From JAHEZL01 sp964406465 (lineage in GTDB: Bacteria; Bacteroidota; Bacteroidia; Flavobacteriales_C; GCA-002722245), in NCBI GenBank assembly GCA_964406465.1, contig CAYORT010000015.1:1-64000 (forward strand): DNA of 64,000 nucleotides, in the 5' to 3' direction. Position numbers and translations under genes: made by a program. The notes below the pieces were generated by a model. The model was not told the origin of the DNA, searched no databases, and was given only the letters and a program-made list of their open reading frames with translations. Shown here in pieces: positions 8,605 to 17,967 of this stretch. Each line of letters begins with the position of its first letter. Within the stretch, counting starts at the first letter, position 1.

Positions 8605-9488
8605 TAGTAGTGAAGTTAATGGGTGGCTTAGGCAATCAAATGTTTCAATATGCATTTGCGCGATATCTTGCGCTTAAAAACAATACCAGCGTAAAAACAG
8701 ATAGCAGCATTTACAAAACGCATCAATGGGCGAAAGATGAAGCGGTACGTAAGTTTGAATTGGATGTTTTTAATGTGTCGGCTCAAGAAGCAAGCAAAGA
8801 TGAGCTGAGTTTTTTCAAAAAAGGAAAGCTAACTAAAATCTATCATTATGGCGTGCTGCGCTTAGGCATTCGTTCATCTAAACTGTACATACGCGAACCT
8901 TATTTTCATTTTTTTAAGCGCGCACTTAAAGCCAAATCGTTTTGTTATTTAGATGGCTATTGGCAAAGTGAAAAATACTTTTCTTCTATAAGAGAAGTTT
9001 TGTTGAAAGACTTTACCTTGAAACATGAGCTCAATCCGTCGAGTGAAGAGATGCTGCAAAAAATTAAGGCTTGCGAATCGGTGAGTGTTCATGTAAGAAA
9101 AACCGATTATATCAAAGGTTCTGTGAACAGCAAGATTTATGGTGAAATTACTGCACAATATTATTTGCAGGCTATGAGCAAAGTGAAAGAAAAATATTCA
9201 AATGCTTCTTTCTTTGTTTTTTCTGATGATAGTGAATGGTTCAAAAAAAATATATCAACCGATTTGCCTGTCACCTTTGTTGATTTCAATAGAGGCGACG
9301 ATAGTTATCAAGATTTATATTTGATGTCACAATGTAAACACAACATCATCGCCAATAGTTCTTTTAGTTGGTGGGGTGCATGGTTAAATACCAATGCACA
9401 AAAGATGGTGATTGCTCCTCAAAATTGGTTTCAAAAAGGAGCGCACGACGGCAAAGATTTAATTCCTAAATCGTGGATCAAGCTATGA
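8601..9488 (+). CDS. GT11 alpha-1,2-fucosyltransferase-like
   Basis: A 295-residue member of GT11, the alpha-1,2-fucosyltransferase family that transfers L-fucose from GDP-fucose to galactose-type acceptors. The family motifs are all present: MGGLGNQMFQYAFA (7-20), HVRKTDY (164-170, the HxRxxDY nucleotide-binding motif), VFSDDSEW (206-213) and NSSFSWWGAWLN (252-263). Length is normal. ATGA overlaps couple it to GT2 genes on both sides. It implies a fucosylated (or related 6-deoxyhexose) side branch; GDP-fucose synthesis genes are not in this window. Confidence 0.92.
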   Translation: MIVVKLMGGLGNQMFQYAFARYLALKNNTSVKTDSSIYKTHQWAKDEAVRKFELDVFNVSAQEASKDELSFFKKGKLTKIYHYGVLRLGIRSSKLYIREPYFHFFKRALKAKSFCYLDGYWQSEKYFSSIREVLLKDFTLKHELNPSSEEMLQKIKACESVSVHVRKTDYIKGSVNSKIYGEITAQYYLQAMSKVKEKYSNASFFVFSDDSEWFKKNISTDLPVTFVDFNRGDDSYQDLYLMSQCKHNIIANSSFSWWGAWLNTNAQKMVIAPQNWFQKGAHDGKDLIPKSWIKL

Positions 9489-10516
9489 GTACTAAAGTTT
9501 CGGTGATAATGCCAGTATACAACAGCGCTCTTTATGTTAAAGATGCGATGGAAAGTATTTTGGCGCAAGATTACCGTGATTTTCAGTTTATCATTGTTAA
9601 TGATGGTTCTAAAGATGAATCGGAAAACATCATTCTTTCTTTTAAAGACGAGAGAATCGAGTATGTGAAGAACGAACAGAATATCGGACTCATTGCCACG
9701 CTCAACAAAGCATTGAAATTGGTGAAGGGGGAGTATATTGTGCGAATAGATGGTGATGATACGTGTGCACCCAATAGAATTTCTACTCAGGTAAAGTTCA
9801 TGGATGCACATCCAGAAGTGGGCGCTAGTGGTTCGTTTTATTACATGATGTTGGGAGATAAAAAAGCAGTGTGCGATTTTCCAACCAGCAATGAAGAAAT
9901 TCAAACTTTTTTATTGTTCAATTGTCCGTTAGCCCACCCTTCATCCATCATTCGAAAATCGATTTTAGATCAACACAATATTCAGTATTCGTCGAATTAT
10001 TTGAATTCGGAGGACTACGATTTTTGGTCGCAAATTTCACAAGTTTCTCAATTGGTTAATTTACCTCAGAAGCTTTTGAATTATAGAGTTCATGCCAATC
10101 AAATCACCGGTAATCCAAAGAATGCCGCCGATAGATTGAAAAGTGTAAGTGCCATAAGGGCGCGTCATTTAAAGTGGTGGGGAGTTGATTTTTCTGAAGG
10201 AGAATTGTTTTTGCACAATGTGTTGAGCGATGGATTGAAAGCGCAATCGGTACAGCAGATACAAGAGACAGAGCAGTGGTTGCTAAAGTTGCTGAGGTCT
10301 TCTAAAGGTAAATCAGAATTGCACCAGCAGTACTTACAAAAGATTATCTTTGAACGATGGTTGCGCTTCTGCATTAATTTTTATGGCAGAAAAGGAATCA
10401 ACTATTTCCTTCGCTCCACAATTTACAAAACTGTTAAACTTTCTTTCGCGAGAAAAAAAGAGTTGTACAAAAACCTTTTTTACTCTTGGAGAAGAAAACA
10501 AATAAAAGGAAAATGA
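9485..10516 (+). CDS. GT2-family glycosyltransferase
   Basis: A 343-residue GT-A enzyme. Motifs are VSVIMPVYNS, IVNDGSKDES (38-47) and VRIDGDDTC with DGDD at 89-92. SSNYLNSEDYDFW lies near 175-187. I chose the ATG at 9485, which overlaps the GT11 stop (ATGA), over a GTG four codons upstream. The C-terminal 100 residues are basic and may bind the membrane. It overlaps the next gene by 4 bases. Confidence 0.86.
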   Translation: MSTKVSVIMPVYNSALYVKDAMESILAQDYRDFQFIIVNDGSKDESENIILSFKDERIEYVKNEQNIGLIATLNKALKLVKGEYIVRIDGDDTCAPNRISTQVKFMDAHPEVGASGSFYYMMLGDKKAVCDFPTSNEEIQTFLLFNCPLAHPSSIIRKSILDQHNIQYSSNYLNSEDYDFWSQISQVSQLVNLPQKLLNYRVHANQITGNPKNAADRLKSVSAIRARHLKWWGVDFSEGELFLHNVLSDGLKAQSVQQIQETEQWLLKLLRSSKGKSELHQQYLQKIIFERWLRFCINFYGRKGINYFLRSTIYKTVKLSFARKKELYKNLFYSWRRKQIKGK

Positions 10517-11583
10517 AGATTTGTTATTTCGGTGATGGTGGCAGTATTCACATCGTAAGATGGTGTGAACATTTTGTTGCATTGGGTCACGAGGTACATC
10601 TCATTACTTTTAAAAATGTGTCTATCGCTAATGTTCAGGTTCATTTTGTGGATACAGGAAGTATAGCACAGGCAGGAGGAAATTGGAAAGTTTTGCTGAA
10701 ATTTCGTGAAGTGAAACGAATTTTGAAAAGAATAAAGCCTCATATTTTTCATGCGATGTACGCAACAAGTTATGGCATTACCGGTGCATTGTGTAATTAC
10801 CATCCATACGCCATTTCAACTTTAGGCACAGATGTGTTGATTAGTCCGCGCCAATCAAAAATTTATAAATTCCTGCTTCGCTTTGCGTTTAAAAAAGCCG
10901 ACTGGATTAACACTTTAGCGCCGCACATGAGCGATGCTGTAGCAGAGATAGGAGTAGATATGAGAAAGGTGGAGGTGGTTCCTTTTGGCATCAACATGAA
11001 GTTGTTTAACGCTCATGGAAGAGTGGAAAACACCAACAAATTTGTAGTGTCGAGCACTCGAAATTTCGAATTGATATACAACATTCCGCACATGCTCAAA
11101 GCCTTGGCTTTGGTTCAAGATAAAATTCCAAATTTAGAAATACGATTGGGTGGTGCAGGTTCTTTACGCGCTGAACTAGAGCAATTGGTAGCCGATTTAA
11201 AAATCAGAAATGTGATCTTCACCGGAAAGATTTCTCAAATAGAATTGGTGAAGATGTTGCAAGAATCAAATCTCTTCATTTCGGTGTCGTTAAGTGATGG
11301 CAATAATTTATCGTTGGTTGAAGCAATGTCTTGCGGAGCTTATTGCATTGGTACAGACATTCCTGCCAATCGTTTGTGGATTGATGACAACAAAAACGGA
11401 ATGTTAGTGAAGATTGATGATGTGCAAGGATTGGCCGACAAAATTTTATTAGCCTACCAAAAGTACAATGAATTACAAGCAGAAGGTAGAATGCTGAGTG
11501 CTCAAAAAATAAATGAATTGGGAAATTGGGAGGTGAATATGAAGAGGGTGGAAGAAAAGTATAAAGAATTGCAAAAAAGATGA
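10513..11583 (+). CDS. GT4-family glycosyltransferase
   Basis: A 356-residue GT-B fold glycosyltransferase. The N-domain starts MKICYFGDGGSIHIVRW. The C-domain has VVPFGINMKLF and the retaining signature SLSDGNNLSLVEAMSCGAY, in which the first member of the expected E-x7-E pair is replaced by Asp (SDGNNLSLVE). The ATG at 10513 forms an ATGA overlap with the previous stop, so the longer TTG-initiated reading is not needed. It overlaps the Wzy-like gene downstream by 4 bases. Confidence 0.85.
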   Translation: MKICYFGDGGSIHIVRWCEHFVALGHEVHLITFKNVSIANVQVHFVDTGSIAQAGGNWKVLLKFREVKRILKRIKPHIFHAMYATSYGITGALCNYHPYAISTLGTDVLISPRQSKIYKFLLRFAFKKADWINTLAPHMSDAVAEIGVDMRKVEVVPFGINMKLFNAHGRVENTNKFVVSSTRNFELIYNIPHMLKALALVQDKIPNLEIRLGGAGSLRAELEQLVADLKIRNVIFTGKISQIELVKMLQESNLFISVSLSDGNNLSLVEAMSCGAYCIGTDIPANRLWIDDNKNGMLVKIDDVQGLADKILLAYQKYNELQAEGRMLSAQKINELGNWEVNMKRVEEKYKELQKR

Positions 11584-12827
11584 GTTGGCAAAAAATAAAA
11601 TATCAGCTTTTCTTGTATGTAAGCGCAACTGCTTTTTTCTTCTTGTCGTGGAATGGAACTATTCCTTCATTTATTTCTGATCCATTATCTCGTTTTCATT
11701 TTTCGGCTCTAACCATAACATTGGGTTTCATCTTATGTTTTTTTCAAGAGGGATATCAACCTTGGCGTCCTTTTAAAAATTGGCTGTCGCTATCTGTTTT
11801 ATTGTTTTATGCGCTTTACGGAGTTTCGGTTCGGTTTAGTGATAATACGAGTGGCGCATTAAAGGCTTTAGAGTATAAGCTCAGTTTTTTAATGGTTACT
11901 TATACTTATTTTTCAAATCCGCTTTTCTTTAGAGTGAACAAAGCTTTTCTTTTGAAAAGTTTCTCATTGGGCGTAATTGTTATTTTGTTTATTCTCGATA
12001 TTCATGCCTTTTCAATTTATCTGCAATTAGATCGCTGGCCTGTGTATATTGAATATACAACAGCTTTGCATCCTACTTATCTAGGGTTGTGCGCTTTCTT
12101 TTTAGTGGTTTTGTGCATGAAAAAACTTAAAGATTATTCATTTAAGATACATAAGAAGTCGGTGGCTATTGCCATTATAGCTGTGATGATGATAGTGCAC
12201 ATTTTAATTGTACAAAGTCGTTCAACGCTTTTGTGTTTGGCTTTTGCATTTTTGGTTTATGTGTATCATTTTTTCTTTCAGCAAAGAAAAGTATTGTATG
12301 TGGTGGTGGCAGCTTCACTTGCGCTAATAGTTTTTTTTAGTAAAGACTATTTGCTAGGTGGTCGCTTGAATGAAGCGGTGGATACTGCTTTAGAGAGTAA
12401 GGTGAACAGCGATGAGTCGGGAACAAACTTTAGAATGAGCATTATAAAAAACTACCCAGAAATATTGGATGGAATTTGGCTCACGGGGGTTGGTAAAGGA
12501 GATGCGCAAGCCCATTTAAATGCTTTTTATCATGAGAAAGGATGGCTGGTAGCAGAGAAAAGTAGTTACAATGCACACAATCAATTTGTGCAGGTGTTGA
12601 TTGAATTCGGAGTAATTGGCTTGCTGCTTTTTTGCATCATCTTCTTCTTGCCTTATTTCTTATATCACGGTTTTTATTTCAAGATTATGTTGATGGGTTT
12701 TACCATTAGCATGTTGTTTGAATCTTTGCTTGAGAGACAGGCCGGAATATTTCTTTTCATTTTTATTTATTGCCTTTTTAACTCTGCTGTTGAAAATGTA
12801 AAAAATGCTAAACTTGCAGCAAGATGA
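11580..12827 (+). CDS. O-antigen polymerase/ligase-like membrane protein
   Basis: A 415-residue polytopic membrane protein with roughly ten hydrophobic segments and a larger soluble loop around residues 260-330. The loop holds ESGTNFRMSIIKNYPEIL and, later, YNAHNQFVQVLIEFGVIG. An NxHNxFlq-type motif in the large periplasmic loop is typical of the Wzy_C/WaaL family (O-antigen ligase domain). It would polymerise or ligate undecaprenyl-linked glycan at the periplasmic face. Polymerase versus ligase cannot be decided from sequence. Both ends overlap neighbours by 4 bases. Confidence 0.82.
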   Translation: MSWQKIKYQLFLYVSATAFFFLSWNGTIPSFISDPLSRFHFSALTITLGFILCFFQEGYQPWRPFKNWLSLSVLLFYALYGVSVRFSDNTSGALKALEYKLSFLMVTYTYFSNPLFFRVNKAFLLKSFSLGVIVILFILDIHAFSIYLQLDRWPVYIEYTTALHPTYLGLCAFFLVVLCMKKLKDYSFKIHKKSVAIAIIAVMMIVHILIVQSRSTLLCLAFAFLVYVYHFFFQQRKVLYVVVAASLALIVFFSKDYLLGGRLNEAVDTALESKVNSDESGTNFRMSIIKNYPEILDGIWLTGVGKGDAQAHLNAFYHEKGWLVAEKSSYNAHNQFVQVLIEFGVIGLLLFCIIFFLPYFLYHGFYFKIMLMGFTISMLFESLLERQAGIFLFIFIYCLFNSAVENVKNAKLAAR

Positions 12828-14050
12828 AAATGTTAATGCTAACTCAGTATTTTCCACCTGAGGTGGGCGCTCCTCAAAACAGGTTGTTTGAGAATGCTGT
12901 GCGTTGGCAAAAAATGGGGTTGGAAATTGATGTGTTAACCGCTATGCCCAATTATCCTAAGATGGAAATTCATGAGGCATACAAAGGTAAGTGGTTTAGT
13001 AAAGAGCACATGGACGGACTCACGGTTTTTAGAGCTTGGATTTTTGTGAGTAAAAGCAAGTCGATTGTTTTTCGACTGCTCAACTATTTCTCTTTCGTTT
13101 TTAGCTCCATGTTTGTGGCTCTCTTTAAATTGAAAAAATACGATGTCGTTTTTGTGGAATCACCTCCTTTGTTTTTAGGTATCTCTGCCCGATTTATATG
13201 CAGAATTAAAGGAGCAAAAATGATTTTTAATGTAAGTGACCTATGGCCCGAAAGTGCCGAGAAATTAGGCTTGGTGACCAATAAAACTTTTTTGAAGATG
13301 GCCACCATTTTAGAAGAGCATTTGTACAAAAAGTCGATGATTATTACCGGACAAACACAAGGTATCGTAAAAGATATTCAAACGCGTTTTCCAAAGAAGA
13401 AGGTGTATTGGTTGCCCAACGGAGTGAATCTCGATTTGTATGATCCAGAAAGAAAATATGGCAATTGGAAACAAAATAACGGATTCAAAGAAAGTGATGT
13501 TTTGTTTGTGTATGCTGGTATTATCGGACATGCTCAAGGTTTAGAAGTAATTTTAAAAGCTGCTCATCTGCTAAAGGAATACAGCAATGCTCATTTCATT
13601 TTGGTAGGAAGCGGTCCGGAAAAAGAAATGCTTCAACAATTAAAATCAACATTGAATTTAACTAATGTTCATTTTTTTGATGCTGTGTCGAAAGCAGAAA
13701 TGCCAGCCATCATAGAATCGTGCGTTATGACTATTGTTCCTTTGAAAAAACTCGATTTGTTTAAGGGTGCCATTCCCTCAAAGATATTTGAAAATCTAAG
13801 TATGAAGGTTCCTGTGATATTAGGAGTAGATGGAGAAGCGCGTGACTTATTTGTGGAAGACGGCAAATGCGCTTTGTATTTTGAACCCGAAAATGAAGCA
13901 GCCTTAGCAAAAGTTATTGTTGATGTTCTAGAAAAAAGAGTCGACCTTCACCTCATGAAAGAAAATGCTCGCCAATACGTAGGTGAAAAATTCGATAGAG
14001 ATAAAATAGCATTGAAGTTTTATGAATTTTTAAATTCAAATAGTAAATGA
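12824..14050 (+). CDS. WbuB-like GT4 glycosyltransferase
   Basis: A 408-residue GT-B glycosyltransferase close to the WbuB group (L-fucosamine transferase-type enzymes). It has the characteristic start TQYFPPEVGAPQNRL and LTAMPNYPKMEIHEAYKG, then NVSDLWPESAEKLG, and the C-domain VPLKKLDLFKGAIPSKIFE. In known loci wbuB is followed by UDP-HexNAc 2-epimerase genes, and here WecB follows with a 4-base overlap. The exact N-acetyl-sugar donor is inferred, not shown. Confidence 0.82.
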   Translation: MKMLMLTQYFPPEVGAPQNRLFENAVRWQKMGLEIDVLTAMPNYPKMEIHEAYKGKWFSKEHMDGLTVFRAWIFVSKSKSIVFRLLNYFSFVFSSMFVALFKLKKYDVVFVESPPLFLGISARFICRIKGAKMIFNVSDLWPESAEKLGLVTNKTFLKMATILEEHLYKKSMIITGQTQGIVKDIQTRFPKKKVYWLPNGVNLDLYDPERKYGNWKQNNGFKESDVLFVYAGIIGHAQGLEVILKAAHLLKEYSNAHFILVGSGPEKEMLQQLKSTLNLTNVHFFDAVSKAEMPAIIESCVMTIVPLKKLDLFKGAIPSKIFENLSMKVPVILGVDGEARDLFVEDGKCALYFEPENEAALAKVIVDVLEKRVDLHLMKENARQYVGEKFDRDKIALKFYEFLNSNSK

Positions 14051-15117
14051 AAGTATTAACCATCATCGGCGCTCGTCCTCAATTCGTTAAAGCCGCTGTG
14101 CTAAGCAGAGTTTTTGCTAGCATGAGTGGAGTGGAGGAATTGTTGGTGCATACCGGCCAACATTTCGACGATAAGATGTCGCAAATATTTTTCGATGAGA
14201 TGGAGATTCCTACTCCTCATTACAATTTAGAGATCAATAGTTTGGGGCATGGTGCAATGACCGGCCGAATGTTAGAGGGAATTGAAAGTTTAATTATCAA
14301 AGAAAAACCCAATTGGGTTTTGGTGTATGGCGATACCAATTCCACTTTGGCGGGTGCCCTTGCCGCTAAAAAGATTCACGTTAAAGTAGCGCATGTGGAA
14401 GCTGGTTTGAGAAGTTTCAATATGCAAATGCCAGAGGAAATAAATAGAATTTTAACCGATAGGATAAGTGATGTTCTTTATGCTCCCACGCAAACTGCGG
14501 TAGACAATTTGAAGAAAGAGGGTTTTGATAATTTTCCTTCAAAAATTGTTTTGTCGGGAGATGTGATGCAAGATGCCGCTCTATTCTATGCGCAAAAAGC
14601 CGAAGAGAAATCAACCTTAGATAAAAACTTGTTGAAGGGTGATTTTGTATTGTCAACCATACATCGTCAGGAAAACACCGACAACCCCGAGAATTTAAAA
14701 GCCATAGTAAATGCGCTCAATAAAATTCACGAAAGTAGAAGGGTTGTATTACCTATTCATCCACGAACTAGAAAGATTATTGAGCAGCAAGGTTTAGTGC
14801 TTAAAGTAGATGTTTTAGATCCAGTAGGGTATTTCGATATGATTCAATTACTGAAGAATTGTTCTTTGGTGATGACCGATTCGGGAGGTTTGCAAAAAGA
14901 GGCTTTCTTCTTCAAAAAACATTGTGTTACGTTGCGAGAACAAACTGAGTGGGTAGAGTTGGTGCAGGGCGGATTTAACATATTATCGGGCGCTAATGAA
15001 CAAGTGATTGTCGATGCTTTTACAAAAATGTGTAGCGCAAAAAGTAATTTCGATGTTAATTTGTATGGCAATGGCAATGCAGGTAAAACCATAGCAGAGC
15101 ATTTATTAAAAAACTAA
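14047..15117 (+). CDS. wecB: UDP-GlcNAc 2-epimerase (non-hydrolysing)
   Basis: A 356-residue enzyme interconverting UDP-GlcNAc and UDP-ManNAc (or an analogous 2-epimerisation of a deoxyamino sugar). Family motifs are MKVLTIIGARPQFVKAA, VYGDTNSTLAG, HVEAGLRS, PEEINR, STIHRQENTDN, PIHPRT and TDSGGLQKEAF, covering the catalytic acid, histidine and UDP-binding residues. Length matches the family. It overlaps the WbuB-like gene by 4 bases and is 2 bases from the aminotransferase, so it supplies precursor to this locus. A WbpI/FnlC-type specificity is possible. Confidence 0.92.
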   Translation: MKVLTIIGARPQFVKAAVLSRVFASMSGVEELLVHTGQHFDDKMSQIFFDEMEIPTPHYNLEINSLGHGAMTGRMLEGIESLIIKEKPNWVLVYGDTNSTLAGALAAKKIHVKVAHVEAGLRSFNMQMPEEINRILTDRISDVLYAPTQTAVDNLKKEGFDNFPSKIVLSGDVMQDAALFYAQKAEEKSTLDKNLLKGDFVLSTIHRQENTDNPENLKAIVNALNKIHESRRVVLPIHPRTRKIIEQQGLVLKVDVLDPVGYFDMIQLLKNCSLVMTDSGGLQKEAFFFKKHCVTLREQTEWVELVQGGFNILSGANEQVIVDAFTKMCSAKSNFDVNLYGNGNAGKTIAEHLLKN

Positions 15118-15119
15118 TT

Positions 15120-16334
15120 ATGATTCCTTTTTCGCCGCCTAGAATAGATAAAAAGACCACCGATGCGGTGACCGAAGTTTTGCTTTCGGGGTGGATAACT
15201 AGCGGTCCGAAAACCAAAGAATTCGAAAATAAATTAAGCGACTACAGCGGCAATGCTGCAACATTGTGTTTAAACTCGGCAACGGCAGGATTGGAATTGG
15301 TGTTGCGTTGGTTTGGCGTTGGACCAGGCGATGAGGTGATAGTGCCAGCCTATACCTATTGCGCAACTGCCAATGTGGTGGTGCATTGCGGTGCTACTCC
15401 CGTGATGGTTGATGTGAACGAAAGTGATTTCACCATCAATGTAAAAAATATAGAGGCTGCCATCACATCTAAAACGAAGGTGATTATACCTGTAGATTTT
15501 GCTGGCTTACCTTGCGATTACGATGAAATAAACAATCTTGTAAAAAAATCTACCATTGTGGCTAAGTTCCATACCAATAGCGCAGAACAAAAGCAATTGG
15601 GTAGAATACTAGTGTTGAGCGATTCGGCCCATTCTTTTGGTGCGCAATATTATGGCACTAAGGCAGGAACTCTTACAGATGTCTCTGTTTTTTCTTTTCA
15701 TGCGGTGAAGAATTTAACTACCGCAGAAGGTGGGGCTGTAGCTTTGAATTTACCTAAACCTTTCGATAATAAAGCTATTTACGAGAAGTTGCGCGTGCTG
15801 TCGTTGCACGGTCAAAGTAAGGATGCCCTAAGTAAATCTAAGGTAGGTGGATGGGAATACGATGTTTTGGATGCCGGATTTAAATGCAACATGACAGATA
15901 TTCAGGCTGCCATTGGCTTGGTAGAATTAGAGCGTTACGACAGTGAAAATTTGCCTGCCAGAAAACGAATATTTGATGCTTATTCCACTGAATTATCTAA
16001 ATATAAATGGGCTCAATTATCTCCTTATTTCAATGATACAAAAGTGTCTTCCTTTCATTTGTTTCCATTAAGAATTAAGGGAGCGAGCTTGGCTCAACGC
16101 AATGAAATTATTGAAGAGATAAGCAAAAAAGAAGTGGCCGTAAACGTGCATTTTAAGCCATTGCCTTTGCTTACTTTTTATAAGAATAAAGGCTACAAAA
16201 TGGAAGATTATCCGGTGGCTTACGACAATTATGCGCGAGAAATTTCATTGCCTGTTTATTTCGGTTTGAGTGATGAAAATGTGCAAACAGTGCTTGGTGT
16301 TGTGATTACAGCTGTGGAAAAAGTGATGGGGTAA
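15120..16334 (+). CDS. DegT/DnrJ/EryC1/StrS sugar aminotransferase
   Basis: A 404-residue PLP-dependent aminotransferase of the sugar class, which converts a keto-sugar nucleotide to an amino sugar using glutamate. It opens PFSPPRIDKKTTDAV, has SGWITSGPKTKEFE (23-36), the cofactor aspartate in LSDSAHSFGAQYYG (167-180), and the Schiff-base lysine K197 in FSFHAVKNLTTAEGG. It probably works with the CapD-like 4,6-dehydratase at 30.3-32.2 kb to make an aminodeoxyhexose (inference). It is the last gene before a 34-bp-armed palindrome. Confidence 0.9.
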   Translation: MIPFSPPRIDKKTTDAVTEVLLSGWITSGPKTKEFENKLSDYSGNAATLCLNSATAGLELVLRWFGVGPGDEVIVPAYTYCATANVVVHCGATPVMVDVNESDFTINVKNIEAAITSKTKVIIPVDFAGLPCDYDEINNLVKKSTIVAKFHTNSAEQKQLGRILVLSDSAHSFGAQYYGTKAGTLTDVSVFSFHAVKNLTTAEGGAVALNLPKPFDNKAIYEKLRVLSLHGQSKDALSKSKVGGWEYDVLDAGFKCNMTDIQAAIGLVELERYDSENLPARKRIFDAYSTELSKYKWAQLSPYFNDTKVSSFHLFPLRIKGASLAQRNEIIEEISKKEVAVNVHFKPLPLLTFYKNKGYKMEDYPVAYDNYAREISLPVYFGLSDENVQTVLGVVITAVEKVMG

Positions 16335-16355
16335 TACTTTCATGTGATGGGGCTG

Positions 16356-16504
16356 TAATCTAACTTCTCCCTTTTTTAAAGGGAGAGTGGGTAAAGGCTT
16401 GAAGCGTAAAGGCAAGAGGGATTTCATTCGCATACTTAAAATCCCTCTTACCACTACACAGGCAATTTCGCACTCTCCCTTTAAAAAAGGGAGAAGTTAG
16501 ATTA
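16356..16504. repeat. MITE-like palindromic element, copy A1
   Basis: A 149-bp element with perfect 34-bp terminal inverted repeats (16356-16389 and 16471-16504). Inside each terminal repeat is a shorter palindrome (CTTCTCCC-TTTTTTAAA-GGGAGAG). A second inner pair, AAGAGGGATTT near 16408 and AAAATCCCTCTT near 16438, extends the fold. It occupies most of the spacer between the aminotransferase and the phosphosugar transferase. No ORF is present. A second, interrupted copy lies at 53203-53555. Confidence 0.9.
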
Positions 16505-16542
16505 GTGAATCGATGTTTAAAAATTAGTGCAAATAAAAAATA

Positions 16543-17133
16543 ATGAAACGCTTATTCGATATCATTTTTTCGGCAACAGCACTTCTTCTATTTTCTCCTT
16601 TTTTCATTCTTATTTGTTTGCTTATTGTTTTATCGAGCAAGGGCGGTATATTTTTTCGCCAAGTTAGAGTGGGGAAAGACAATCGTGATTTCAAGATTTT
16701 TAAGTTTAGAACGATGAAGCCCGACTCTGAAAAAATGGGACAACTTACTGTGGGGGCAAAAGACAATAGAATTACCAAGATTGGCTATTATCTTAGAAAA
16801 TTCAAGATGGATGAAGTGCCGCAATTGATTAATGTTTTGATAGGAGATATGAGTGTGGTGGGACCCCGACCAGAAGTGCGCAAATACGTTAACATGTACA
16901 ATGAGGAGCAAATGAAGGTGTTGAGCGTTCGTCCGGGAATGACCGATTTTGCTTCCCTAAAATATTTCAATGAAAATGAAGTGCTTGGAAAATCAACAAA
17001 TCCAGAGAAAACCTATATAGAAGAGGTGATGCCCGAGAAACTGCGTATCAACTTGGAGTACATCAGTAATCCAACCTTAACTACTGATTTTAAAGTCATA
17101 GCGAAAACAATTTTTAGAATATTTGGAATCTAA
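16543..17133 (+). CDS. Initiating phosphosugar transferase (PglC/WbaP-core type)
   Basis: A 196-residue monotopic phosphoglycosyl transferase. It starts glycan assembly by moving a sugar-1-phosphate to undecaprenyl phosphate. It has the re-entrant membrane helix (residues 9-31), the FRQVRVGKDNRDFKIFKFRT motif, the catalytic Asp-Glu pair in KMDEVPQLINVL (D90-E91) and GDMSVVGPRPE (101-111). The small size means only the catalytic core, as in PglC, without the WbaP N-terminal domain. It follows the A1 repeat and closes the polysaccharide locus. Confidence 0.92.
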   Translation: MKRLFDIIFSATALLLFSPFFILICLLIVLSSKGGIFFRQVRVGKDNRDFKIFKFRTMKPDSEKMGQLTVGAKDNRITKIGYYLRKFKMDEVPQLINVLIGDMSVVGPRPEVRKYVNMYNEEQMKVLSVRPGMTDFASLKYFNENEVLGKSTNPEKTYIEEVMPEKLRINLEYISNPTLTTDFKVIAKTIFRIFGI

Positions 17134-17139
17134 ATTCCC

Positions 17140-17147
17140 TACCTTTG
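17140..17147 (+). promoter_or_regulatory. Bacteroidota -7 box (TACCTTTG)
   Basis: TACCTTTG matches the TAnnTTTG -7 element of the Bacteroidota housekeeping sigma factor and lies 5 bases before the ttcA-like ATG at 17152. Transcription would start almost at the start codon, giving a leaderless or nearly leaderless mRNA. The -33 element is not clear. Confidence 0.5.
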
Positions 17148-17151
17148 TGTC

Positions 17152-17967
17152 ATGCAAGCAGAAGAAAAAGAGAAATTAGATTTATTGAAGCGCCTACAGG
17201 GTTCGGTGTGGGCCGCTGTGAAAGACTTTCAAATGATTGAGAAGGGTGATAAGGTGATGGTTTGCCTTTCGGGTGGTAAAGACAGTTATACCATGCTCGA
17301 TATGTTGATGAAGATGCAGAAGTCGGCTACCATGGATTTTGAGATCATTGCTGTTAATTTAGATCAAAAACAGCCAGGATTTCCAGAGCAGATTTTACCA
17401 GAATATTTAACCAAGGTGGGGGTTCCGTTTAGAATTGTAGAAAGAGATACCTATAGCATTGTAAAAGAAAAAATTCCGGAAGGAAAAACCATGTGTAGCC
17501 TTTGTTCGCGCATGAGAAGAGGTACATTGTATGGTGTTGCTGAGGAGATGGGAGTAACTAAAATTGCCTTAGGTCATCATCGTGAAGATATTATTGAAAC
17601 CATGTTTTTAAATCTTTTCTTCAATGGAAAGATGGAGGCCATGCCTGCCAAATACAAAACCGATGATGGTAAACACATTGTTATTCGTCCGCTAGCCTAC
17701 TGCAAAGAAGCCGATATAGAGGTATATGCCGAAGATCAAAAGTTTCCTATCATTCCATGTAATTTATGTGGTTCTCAAGATGGATTGCAAAGAGTGATGG
17801 TGAAGAAAATGTTGAATCAATGGGATAAAGAATTTCCCGGAAGAGTAGAATCTATCTATAATGCCATGAAAAATATTCATCCATCGCATATGTTGGATAG
17901 AAATATTTTTGATTTTCATTCATTAGTTAGCGAACAAATGAGAAATAATTTAAAGTCTAAGGTTTAA
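17152..17967 (+). CDS. ttcA: TtcA-like tRNA 2-thiolation protein
   Basis: A 271-residue PP-loop ATPase of the TtcA/TtuA class, which puts sulfur on tRNA (2-thiocytidine 32 for TtcA). The ATP pyrophosphatase motif SGGKDS is at 40-45. Cysteine pairs MCSLC (C115, C118) and PCNLCGSQ (C203, C206) would hold a 4Fe-4S cluster. GHHREDIIETMFLN is a further family signature. The gene begins just after a -7 box and ends before an AT-rich inverted stretch at 17956-18004. The exact modified nucleotide is inferred from family membership. Confidence 0.87.
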   Translation: MQAEEKEKLDLLKRLQGSVWAAVKDFQMIEKGDKVMVCLSGGKDSYTMLDMLMKMQKSATMDFEIIAVNLDQKQPGFPEQILPEYLTKVGVPFRIVERDTYSIVKEKIPEGKTMCSLCSRMRRGTLYGVAEEMGVTKIALGHHREDIIETMFLNLFFNGKMEAMPAKYKTDDGKHIVIRPLAYCKEADIEVYAEDQKFPIIPCNLCGSQDGLQRVMVKKMLNQWDKEFPGRVESIYNAMKNIHPSHMLDRNIFDFHSLVSEQMRNNLKSKV

